DNA from: CAYTID01 sp964437735
Lineage (GTDB): Bacteria > Bacteroidota > Ignavibacteria > UBA10030 > BY39
Length of the DNA stretch: 7,079 nt
Reading direction: 5' to 3'
NCBI GenBank assembly: GCA_964437735.1
Contig: CAYTID010000102.1
Location: forward strand, 1-7,079
A program made the translations under genes and the position numbers. Shown in pieces: positions 1 to 6,138 of this stretch. The notes below the pieces were generated by a model. It did not search any database and was not told the origin of the DNA. It worked only from the letters and a program-made list of their open reading frames with translations. Each line of letters starts with the position of its first letter. Positions within the stretch are counted from its first letter, which is position 1.

Positions 1-28
1 AACAATTCGACACGCTTCCCAATGGGAT

Positions 29-44
29 CGCTTTGCGAAAAGCG
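29..44. repeat. 6-bp hairpin with 4-nt loop
   Basis: CGCTTT (29-34) and AAAGCG (39-44) form a perfect stem around GCGA, a GNRA-type tetraloop if transcribed on the plus strand. It lies directly next to the 46-71 inverted repeat and is probably part of the same structured intergenic element. Confidence 0.45.
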
Positions 45-45
45 T

Positions 46-71
46 ATCGTACCAACCTGACACGGTACGAT
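46..71. repeat. 8-bp perfect inverted repeat downstream of nhaC, possible terminator hairpin
   Basis: ATCGTACC (46-53) and GGTACGAT (64-71) are perfect inverted copies around a 10-nt loop, about 40 nt past the nhaC stop. On the minus strand the hairpin is followed by ACGCTTTT, which has only four T, so it is a poor intrinsic terminator by itself. It may stabilise the mRNA 3' end or be part of the repeat element described for 1-110. Confidence 0.5.
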
Positions 72-72
72 T

Positions 73-100
73 GACTTTAGTCTGTCGGGCGAGTCTTTCA
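73..100. repeat. REP-like GC-richer segment, probable half of a palindromic element
   Basis: GACTTTAGTC (73-82) is a small palindrome with a 2-nt loop, followed by TGTCGGGCGAGTC (83-95). On the minus strand this reads GACTCGCCCGACAGACTAAAGTC, shown here only in parts: GACTCGCCCGACA then GACTAAAGTC. The inverted partner of the CGCCCGACA segment is missing, so it looks like one arm of a longer hairpin. Its composition is unlike the AT-rich surroundings, and it resembles repeats scattered between genes in related genomes. Copy number cannot be seen from one window. Confidence 0.4.
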
Positions 101-105
101 ACTGA

Positions 106-118
106 TACGATTATCGTA
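106..118. repeat. 13-nt palindrome overlapping the nhaC stop codon
   Basis: TACGAT (106-111) and ATCGTA (113-118) are perfect inverted copies around one T, spanning the TAA stop (111-113) and the last codons of nhaC. The same ATCGTA/TACGAT hexamer makes the core of the 46-71 inverted repeat, so four copies lie within about 75 nt. Confidence 0.5.
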
Positions 119-2051
119 CGTCCACCCGTCTGCCAATAATGTACAAGATAGCCAGCAGTACCAAGCTGCCGGTTAGTATCGATAAGTATGGAGAGATCCC
201 AAAAGCTGTCGGTATATCGCCGACTAACATACCTACAATCGCAACCAAAACTGCGTAAGGTAATTGAGTTCGTACGTGATCGATATGGTCGCAGCCGGAC
301 GCCATCGAGCTCATGATTGTAGTATCAGAAATCGGTGAGCAGTGATCGCCGAATACAGCCCCCGCCAGAACCGAGCTGATATTCCCATAAAGTATTAAAC
401 GAACACCTTCGCTGCTCATTCCTGCATCCATAGCAATCGTAAAACCAAGAGGAATAACCAACGGCATCATAATAGCCATAGTGCCCCAGCTTGTTCCTGT
501 TGCAAAACTGATTATTGCCGCTATTAAAAAAGTAAGCACAGGGAGAAATTGCGGAGATATTGATCCGCGTAATATTTGCACCAGATAATCGGCAGTGTGC
601 AAATCCTCTGTAACTTTTCCGATAGACCAAGCCAAAACTAATATCAGTATTGCAAGTAACATAGACTTAATACCGTCGAACCAAGCTTCAATCGCTTGCT
701 TGGCTGATAAAATTCTTTGCAGCACCGATAAAAGAATAGCAATCAAACCTCCACTGAACGACGCCCAGAGAAGGGATGAATAAGAATCGGATTTGCTAAT
801 TATATCGCCCACTGAAAAGCTCTCAACACCGGCTGAAGAGAGGGCTTTAACTCCCGTGAAATATAGCCCGCCTAATGCAACAACGATGATTGTGATAATC
901 GGAATTAATCCGTTATACCAACGAATTTTATTAATTTCAATTTTAACTTGTGAAAGATCGGTTAAATCTGCGGCGGGTTCTGCTCCTTCTCTGGAGGGCA
1001 TTCCTTCCCTTTGCATACGCATCTCAGCAATCCGCATTGGACCGAAATCTCGACCTGTTACGGCAATCATAAATACAAAAATCAACGTAAGTATGGGATA
1101 AAACCTGTAAGGAATCGTACTGATGAAAACCGAATATGCATCCGCTTGATAACCGATACTTTGCAAACCTTGCTCAATTAATCCTATTTCGTATCCAATC
1201 CAAGTGGAGATAATAAAAATGCTTGCTACAGTTGCAGCGCCGGCGTCTACAACGAAGGCTAATTTTTCCCTGGACACAAGGAGTTTATCTGTAATTGGGC
1301 GCATCAAATTTCCTCGTATCAATACATTCGCATAGTCGTCAAAGAAAAACAGGAACGATAATCCCCACGTTGACAATTGACCGCGTTTAGGATTTTTGGC
1401 AAATTTTGTTACTAAGTTCGCAATTCCTAAACTACCTCCGTTTTTAGTTATCACGCCGACCATCCCGCCGAACAATAGACTGAAGACTATTATTTGTACG
1501 TGACTTGTTTGTGCAATTGAATTTATAATAAAATGATCGACAACTTTAAAAATCCCGTCAAAAATATTGTAATCAAATATTAATATCGATCCCAGTAAAA
1601 CTCCGGCAAATAATGATATAATCACCTCCCTGAGTAACAGAGCAAGACCAATTGCGAGCAGAGGCGGCAGGATACTTAAAAAACCCGGAATAGCTCTGAT
1701 ATTTTCGCTGCCGCTGATATTTTTATAATGAACCGAAACAACATTTTTTCCGCTCTTGGTAATTAACGCATTATCAACAGCGGCGAATCCGTTTTGTAAT
1801 TTTACCTTAAACGGAACAGCCTCACCATTTTCCCAATTATAAATATTTACTGATTCGATATTTTCTGAAAATGTTTCATCTAACTTATTCTGTTCGGTGA
1901 GAGCTTTTATTTCTATTTTAAAAGGAATGTCGGTTAAGATAACTGCCGGAAATTTAATTTCAAAACGGACAACCGAATCAGTTGAATTATTCGAAAAAGA
2001 AAATTGAACTACAAGAAACAGGAGTAACAGATAAAGGAGTTTGTTTTTCAC
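111..2051 (-). CDS. nhaC: NhaC-family Na+/H+ antiporter with N-terminal signal peptide and extracytoplasmic domain
   Basis: Predicted inner-membrane antiporter that would exchange Na+ for H+ for pH and sodium homeostasis. What is seen: 646 residues from a GTG start, with an AAAGGA ribosome-binding stretch 10 nt upstream. Residues 1-20 form a Sec signal peptide (Lys-rich start, Leu-rich core, SFS before NN). Residues about 27-120 are a hydrophilic beta-rich domain, and many hydrophobic membrane segments follow from about 123 to 640. Family hallmarks are FFFDDY (235-240), ATGTSWG (517-523) and GDHCSPISDT (568-577), all typical of the Na_H_antiporter (NhaC) family. Classical NhaC proteins are about 460 residues, so the extra length is the N-terminal domain plus a long charged loop at about 333-375. 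It is the last gene of the uvrD-brkB-nhaC run, 28 nt after brkB. The family is sure; substrate specificity is inferred and other NhaC-like exchangers are possible. Confidence 0.95.
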   Translation of the reverse strand: MKNKLLYLLLLFLVVQFSFSNNSTDSVVRFEIKFPAVILTDIPFKIEIKALTEQNKLDETFSENIESVNIYNWENGEAVPFKVKLQNGFAAVDNALITKSGKNVVSVHYKNISGSENIRAIPGFLSILPPLLAIGLALLLREVIISLFAGVLLGSILIFDYNIFDGIFKVVDHFIINSIAQTSHVQIIVFSLLFGGMVGVITKNGGSLGIANLVTKFAKNPKRGQLSTWGLSFLFFFDDYANVLIRGNLMRPITDKLLVSREKLAFVVDAGAATVASIFIISTWIGYEIGLIEQGLQSIGYQADAYSVFISTIPYRFYPILTLIFVFMIAVTGRDFGPMRIAEMRMQREGMPSREGAEPAADLTDLSQVKIEINKIRWYNGLIPIITIIVVALGGLYFTGVKALSSAGVESFSVGDIISKSDSYSSLLWASFSGGLIAILLSVLQRILSAKQAIEAWFDGIKSMLLAILILVLAWSIGKVTEDLHTADYLVQILRGSISPQFLPVLTFLIAAIISFATGTSWGTMAIMMPLVIPLGFTIAMDAGMSSEGVRLILYGNISSVLAGAVFGDHCSPISDTTIMSSMASGCDHIDHVRTQLPYAVLVAIVGMLVGDIPTAFGISPYLSILTGSLVLLAILYIIGRRVDVR

Positions 2052-2079
2052 TCTTGTAGTATCCTTTCCGAATGTTATT

Positions 2080-3000
2080 TTATTGGGATATTATTGTTTC
2101 AATATGTTTTATGCGATGGTGCCTTTCTCTGAATATTTGTCCAAATGTAGCTCCGATAATGAATATTAAACTCGTGTAATATATCCAGAAAAGAAAAACC
2201 AATATAAATGCATAGGTACCGTACAATTTTCCGAAAGAATGAAAAGTTGAGAGATACCATCCGAATAATCTTCCGGCTCCTTCCCAAAGAACTGACGCAG
2301 TAATTGCGGAAACGAAAGCAACTTTGTATCCGATGTTTTGATCGGGGATAAACCGGTAAGCAATAAAAAACATCAATAAAGTCAGAATGAGAGAAACCAA
2401 TATTGGCACAGCTTGTTCAAACAAGACGATTCCTTGCACTGAAAATCCGGGAAAAGAATAGAGGAAATTTTCGACGAGAGTATATAACCAGGTGGAAAAC
2501 ATTAAAATCACAAACAATACACCTATCACGATTACCCATAATACATCTTCCATAATTGTCAATATCATGAGTTTTGTCGATTTTATTTTGTAAATGCGAT
2601 TTAATACAGTTCTTGCAGAACCAAACAAAGATCCGGCTGTCCAGACTAAAACGGACAATCCGGCAATACCAAAGGACCGCCTATAGTCGATAATGTCTTT
2701 TACCACTTGTTGAATGGACTCTTTTATATTTTGTGCATAGGGCTGTTGAGGAAAAGTTGCGTTTAATATTTCCTGAATTTTATCCACAGCCAAATCGGAT
2801 GATTCAAGAAAAAAACCGAGCATTGATGTTAAGATTAATAATATCGGAATAAGGCAGAGTACAACATTAAATGCAATACCTGAAGTTAAAAAAAGCGCCT
2901 CGTCTTCAACCAGATGTCGATACGAATTTTTTATGTAATATGTAAAAAATTCCTTGACTTTTTTAACTCCATAAATAATAATTGTTTTTATTTTATTCAT
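2080..3000 (-). CDS. YihY/BrkB family inner-membrane protein
   Basis: Integral membrane protein of the YihY/virulence factor BrkB family (formerly misnamed ribonuclease BN), whose molecular function is not settled. The 306 residues match the usual family length of about 280-320. What is seen: a short basic amphipathic N-terminus (1-35), then hydrophobic segments at about 41-65, 110-128, 148-178, 190-217, 224-245 and 261-288. The segment FGKLYGTYAFILVFLFWIYY (256-275), followed by a Gly-Ala (283-284), matches the conserved C-terminal family pattern. The C-terminus is charged and His/Arg-rich (290-300). The ATG lies inside the uvrD stop as ATGA, so translation is probably coupled to uvrD; there is no strong Shine-Dalgarno of its own. 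Membership is clear, but role and transported substrate, if any, are unknown. Confidence 0.92.
   Translation of the reverse strand: MNKIKTIIIYGVKKVKEFFTYYIKNSYRHLVEDEALFLTSGIAFNVVLCLIPILLILTSMLGFFLESSDLAVDKIQEILNATFPQQPYAQNIKESIQQVVKDIIDYRRSFGIAGLSVLVWTAGSLFGSARTVLNRIYKIKSTKLMILTIMEDVLWVIVIGVLFVILMFSTWLYTLVENFLYSFPGFSVQGIVLFEQAVPILVSLILTLLMFFIAYRFIPDQNIGYKVAFVSAITASVLWEGAGRLFGWYLSTFHSFGKLYGTYAFILVFLFWIYYTSLIFIIGATFGQIFRERHHRIKHIETIISQ
2997..3000 (-). other. ATGA stop/start overlap between uvrD and brkB
   Basis: The TGA stop of uvrD (2999-2997) shares bases with the ATG start of brkB (3000-2998). Such overlaps usually mean translational coupling, and there is no strong Shine-Dalgarno for brkB upstream. 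This shows the two genes are on one transcript. Confidence 0.9.
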
Positions 3001-5222
3001 TTTATTACCCGCAGATTTGCATACTTTAGCAACAAATTTTTCTGACCTACAGATTCAAAACTTACGACTGCCTTTGCATCTGAGCCATTACCGTTCAAGG
3101 CAATTATTTTACCTTCCCCAAATTGAACATGATTTACAACACTTCCGATTTTAAGGTTCACAGGAAGCTGAGATTCATTTTCATAGTCGTAAGAATTATT
3201 ATCGAAATATTTTTTAACAGAGTCAACTTCACTCTTTTTTTTCCTGATATTCCTCAATTCAAAAAGATTTTTTGTTGCGCTTTTTCTGTTGTGATAATAA
3301 AACTCATATTTTTCAATAAGATGCTCGTCAATTTCACTTAAAAACCTTGAAGGGGTTGAATAATTCAATTCTCCGAATTTATACCTTTGCTCAGCATGAC
3401 TTAAATATAATTTATCCATAGCTCTTGTGATTCCGACATAAAACAATCTACGCTCTTCCTCCAAATTTTCTGAATCTAAAAAAGCTGAATAAATCGGGAA
3501 TAATCCTTCTTCTAATCCTGTTATAAAAACAACCTTGAATTCTAAACCCTTTGCAGCATGCAGTGTCATTAAAGTTACTCTGTTTTTTGAATCATCCCAT
3601 TTGTCAATATCCGATAACAGAGAAACCTCCTGCAGGAACATTTCGAGAGTACTGCCTTCTTTCTCAGTTGAATACTCGGTGATCGCATTAAGTAATTCCT
3701 GTACGTTTTCCCAACGTGAAAGCGCTTCGAGTGTTCCTTCTTCTTTAAATTCTCTTAAAATTCCGATTTCTTCAACCAGAGTTCTCGAAAACTCACTAAG
3801 AGTTAATGTTTTTAATAGTTCCTGGTATTTTTTTATGAAGGTATAAAATCCTTTTAACGAATTTACTGTTTTTTTGGGGAATTCATAAATTTCATCACAT
3901 TTAGATAATATATCGAGATAAGAACACTCAAATTTTGCGGCATATTTTTCAATAATTTTAATGGTCGTTTCGCCAATACCCCTCGCAGGGTAATTTACTA
4001 TTCTTGAAAAACTTACGTTGTCAAAAGGATTTGTTATCAATCTTAGATATGCCAGAATATCTTTTATTTCTTTCCGTTTGTAAAACTCAACCCCACCTAC
4101 CATGATATAAGAAATACTGCTTCTGCGTAGTGCGTCTTCTAAAGTTCGTGATTGGGCATTAGTTCTATAAAGCACTGCGATATCTTTTAAATCAATTTTT
4201 TTGATCGTAGCTTCTGATTTAATTTTATCGACAATTCGGCTTGCTTCTTCCCTGTCGTCACCGCATTTCAGAACTGTTATTTTTTCCCCTTCCGTGTTTT
4301 CTGTCCAGAGATTTTTATCAATCCTTCTGCTATTATTCTTGATAACCTGATCGGAGGCGGCTAAAATTAATTTAGTTGAGCGATAGTTTTGTTCCAATCG
4401 AAATATCTGACAGTCAGGAAAATCTCTTTCAAAATCGAGTATGTTTTGTATCTCCGCACCCCTGAAACTATAAATACTCTGTGAGTCATCACCGACAACG
4501 CTAATATTTTGATACTTTTTTGATAATAATTTAATCAATCGATATTGAGCTCTGTTCGTATCCTGATATTCATCCACTAGAATAAACCTGAAACGGTCTT
4601 GATATTTTTCCAGTATTTTTGATTTTTTTTCAAACAATTCGATAGGCTTAATAATAAGGTCGTCAAAATCCATTGCATTATTGGCATGTAAACCGGATTG
4701 ATACTGCGAATATATTTGAGCAATTTTTTCTTCAAATATATTTTTGGATTCATTCAAGAATTCATCCGGAGATAACAATCTGTTTTTGGCTTTACTGATT
4801 ATTGAATGGATTTTAGAAGGTTTATAATTTTCGATATGAAGATTATTTGAATCCAACAAGTTTTTAATCAACTTTTTACTATCGTCCGTATCGTAGATAG
4901 AAAAATTCGATGTAAATCCCAGAGCCTGACTTTCCTGTCTTAAAATCCTTGCGAAGAGAGAGTGAAAAGTTCCCATCCATAATTGTCGACTTTTTTCACC
5001 TACCAAAGAAATGATTCGCTGTTTCATTTCATCAGCAGCTTTATTTGTAAAAGTTAAAGCCAAAATCTGATAAGCCGGAACTCCTATCTGTAATAAGTAA
5101 GCAACTTTATAAGTTAAAACTCGCGTCTTTCCGCTGCCGGCTCCTGCAACTATTAATGTCGGACCTTCAACTTTTTTAACTGCTTCCTTTTGGACATTAT
5201 TTAAATCTATTAAAAAAGACAT
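2997..5222 (-). CDS. uvrD: ATP-dependent 3'-5' DNA helicase, UvrD/PcrA type
   Basis: Superfamily 1A helicase that unwinds DNA in nucleotide-excision and mismatch repair and clears proteins such as RecA or RNA polymerase from DNA. The 741 residues fit the family (about 720-750). Motifs in order: Q-motif region LNNVQKEAV (7-15), Walker A AGAGSGKTR (26-34), Ia TFTNKAA (57-63), Walker B VDEYQDTN (216-223), III GDDSQSIYSFRGA (244-256), IV RLEQNYRST (275-283), V MTLHAAKGLEF (552-562) and VI RRLFYVGITRA (591-601). A polar linker (about 640-685) leads to the Tudor-like C-terminal domain (about 690-740, GSVVNHVQFGEGKI), which in PcrA/UvrD contacts RNA polymerase. The ATG places the Q-motif at the usual distance, and an upstream in-frame stop at 5232-5234 excludes a long extension. 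No key residue is missing. pcrA would be an equally good name. It follows ogt after 98 nt and overlaps brkB by 4 nt. Confidence 0.97.
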   Translation of the reverse strand: MSFLIDLNNVQKEAVKKVEGPTLIVAGAGSGKTRVLTYKVAYLLQIGVPAYQILALTFTNKAADEMKQRIISLVGEKSRQLWMGTFHSLFARILRQESQALGFTSNFSIYDTDDSKKLIKNLLDSNNLHIENYKPSKIHSIISKAKNRLLSPDEFLNESKNIFEEKIAQIYSQYQSGLHANNAMDFDDLIIKPIELFEKKSKILEKYQDRFRFILVDEYQDTNRAQYRLIKLLSKKYQNISVVGDDSQSIYSFRGAEIQNILDFERDFPDCQIFRLEQNYRSTKLILAASDQVIKNNSRRIDKNLWTENTEGEKITVLKCGDDREEASRIVDKIKSEATIKKIDLKDIAVLYRTNAQSRTLEDALRRSSISYIMVGGVEFYKRKEIKDILAYLRLITNPFDNVSFSRIVNYPARGIGETTIKIIEKYAAKFECSYLDILSKCDEIYEFPKKTVNSLKGFYTFIKKYQELLKTLTLSEFSRTLVEEIGILREFKEEGTLEALSRWENVQELLNAITEYSTEKEGSTLEMFLQEVSLLSDIDKWDDSKNRVTLMTLHAAKGLEFKVVFITGLEEGLFPIYSAFLDSENLEEERRLFYVGITRAMDKLYLSHAEQRYKFGELNYSTPSRFLSEIDEHLIEKYEFYYHNRKSATKNLFELRNIRKKKSEVDSVKKYFDNNSYDYENESQLPVNLKIGSVVNHVQFGEGKIIALNGNGSDAKAVVSFESVGQKNLLLKYANLRVIK

Positions 5223-5252
5223 AATTGATTTTTATTCAAATGAGATAAAGTT

Positions 5253-5281
5253 AATATAGGAAAGAAAAAAGATTTATAAAA
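5253..5281 (-). promoter_or_regulatory. Weak candidate promoter for uvrD
   Basis: In the 98-nt gap between ogt and uvrD, the minus strand has TATATT (5258-5253) with a poor -35 (TTTTAT, 5281-5276) 17 nt upstream, about 30 nt before the uvrD ATG. The -10 is fair and the -35 is weak, and in AT-rich sequence such matches arise by chance. uvrD may simply be read from the ogt promoter. Confidence 0.22.
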
Positions 5282-5320
5282 CCTGTAACGATTTTATATT
5301 CGTTCTTGGAAATTTAGTTA

Positions 5321-5869
5321 TTAGAGGATAATCGCTCCCTCGAGACGAAGTAAAAATTCCTTTGTCTTTACACCAGAAGCGTAACCGATGAGCGAACCAT
5401 CTGAACCGATAACGCGGTGACAAGGAATTACGATTGGGAGAGGATTTGCTCCATTGGCTTTTCCGACTGCCTGAAAACCTTTCGGAACTCCTATTCTTTT
5501 TGCCAACTGCCGGTATGAAATTGTCGTCCCGTACGGAATCCTGGAAAGAGCTTTCCAAACTCGTGTTTGAAATGGAGTACCTACAAGGTCAACAGGAAAT
5601 GTAAATTCAACCAATTTCCCATTCAGGTATCTTAAAATTTGATCTATATAATCTTTATTCCGGGATTTATTATCGACAATTAAATCGGTTTCATAATGTT
5701 TTTCCAGCCACCTGAAAAAATCTTTTTTTGATTCTTTGGGAATTGTAATTTTACAAACACCTCTCTCGGTCGACGCCATGTATAAAGTACCGATTCTTGA
5801 ATCGAATGAGGTGCAAAACACCTTTCCGGTGTTAATATTATTTCCTTCCGCTTTGATATTCAGATGCAT
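5321..5869 (-). CDS. ogt: Methylated-DNA--protein-cysteine S-methyltransferase (O6-alkylguanine-DNA alkyltransferase)
   Basis: Suicide repair protein that moves a methyl or alkyl group from O6 of guanine (or O4 of thymine) to its own cysteine. With the start used here it is 182 residues, the normal size for single-domain Ogt/MGMT. Domains: an N-terminal alpha/beta domain (about 18-95), then the DNA-binding and catalytic domain with TPFQTRVWKALSRIPYGTT (98-116), the helix-turn-helix (about 115-130), active site IPCHRVIG (148-155, Cys150) and GYASG (162-166). No Ada-type N-terminal regulatory domain is present. ATG 5869 was chosen because GGGAG (5875-5879) lies 5 nt upstream. An in-frame ATG at 5944 would add 25 unconserved-looking residues and has no Shine-Dalgarno. 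Oddity: the residue usually Arg (the nucleotide-flipping finger, before AVG) is Gln at 134. Transcription probably starts at the promoter near 6008-6036; uvrD follows 98 nt downstream. Confidence 0.93.
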   Translation of the reverse strand: MHLNIKAEGNNINTGKVFCTSFDSRIGTLYMASTERGVCKITIPKESKKDFFRWLEKHYETDLIVDNKSRNKDYIDQILRYLNGKLVEFTFPVDLVGTPFQTRVWKALSRIPYGTTISYRQLAKRIGVPKGFQAVGKANGANPLPIVIPCHRVIGSDGSLIGYASGVKTKEFLLRLEGAIIL

Positions 5870-5874
5870 GTAGT

Positions 5875-5879
5875 CTCCC
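5875..5879 (-). promoter_or_regulatory. Ribosome binding site deciding the ogt start
   Basis: GGGAG on the minus strand sits 5 nt before ATG 5869-5867. It is the best Shine-Dalgarno match in the window, and the alternative ogt ATG at 5944 has only A/T-rich sequence before it. This argues for the 182-residue form over the 207-residue form. Confidence 0.6.
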
Positions 5880-6007
5880 GATCTTTTTAACTCGTTTGAA
5901 GAAAAATATTTCTTCTCAATAATTGGAATAGGATGAGTCAGCATTTAATTATTTTTAAGTTTGGATCCAGTTTTGAACGAAAAAACAAAGGGTGAATTTT
6001 GTTTGTA

Positions 6008-6036
6008 ATTATAATGATTATTAAAAATAATTGCAA
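6008..6036 (-). promoter_or_regulatory. sigma70-type promoter for ogt (and possibly uvrD-brkB-nhaC)
   Basis: On the minus strand TTGCAA (6036-6031) is followed after exactly 17 nt by a perfect TATAAT (6013-6008). The stretch just upstream of the -35 (about 6039-6079) is nearly pure A/T with A- and T-tracts, like an UP element. A start site near 6001 is expected, giving a leader of about 130 nt to the chosen ogt start, or about 57 nt to ATG 5944. It lies in the only sizeable intergenic gap in the window. The box match is seen; activity is inferred. Confidence 0.6.
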
Positions 6037-6110
6037 GGTTTTTTTCAAATTTATTTAAAAATTATTTTTTAAAAATTAACTTGTGAAACATCGTGAAAAA
6101 TATCTAACCT

Positions 6111-6124
6111 TATTCTTAAGAATA
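6111..6124. repeat. 14-bp AT-rich palindrome after the outer-membrane protein gene
   Basis: TATTCTTAAGAATA is a perfect palindrome 15 nt past the stop of the 6139 gene, with a T-rich stretch (GATATTTTT) about 10 nt further along the minus strand. It could be a weak terminator hairpin, but it has almost no G/C and no real loop, so an operator-like site or chance is also possible. Confidence 0.3.
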
Positions 6125-6138
6125 TATCTCTAAGTTAT

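Larger units (their letters stand above)
5945..6138. other. AT-rich intergenic region between the outer-membrane protein gene and ogt
   Basis: This 194-nt spacer up to the longer possible ogt start (269 nt up to the chosen one) holds the palindrome at 6111-6124, a long A/T tract (about 6039-6079) and the promoter at 6008-6036. I see no open reading frame with a convincing start, no tRNA and no riboswitch-like structure in it. Confidence 0.6.

Noticed and set aside
2..139. Plus-strand frame open from the left edge to a stop at 137-139
   Set aside because: It runs antisense through the inverted repeats and the nhaC 3' end, and the peptide shows no protein-like pattern; openness over 45 codons can be chance.
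595..1101. Plus-strand open frames of 62 and 102 residues inside nhaC, and a further minus-strand frame at 325-630
   Set aside because: They lie wholly within the strongly supported nhaC frame, have no ribosome binding site or family features, and are shadows of the coding strand.
5287..5304. AACGA/TCGTT 5-bp inverted repeat after ogt as a terminator
   Set aside because: The stem is only 5 bp with an 8-nt A/T loop and has no immediate T-run, so it is not a believable terminator; read-through into uvrD seems likely.
5274..5558. A 94-residue minus-strand frame overlapping the 3' half of ogt
   Set aside because: It is in another frame over the conserved catalytic domain of Ogt and has Ser/Arg-rich low-sense composition.
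5983..6004. AAACAAA/TTTGTTT hairpin followed by T in the ogt leader as an attenuator
   Set aside because: The predicted transcription start (about 6001) falls inside the first arm, and the stem is almost all A-U pairs, so it would be absent or unstable in the RNA.
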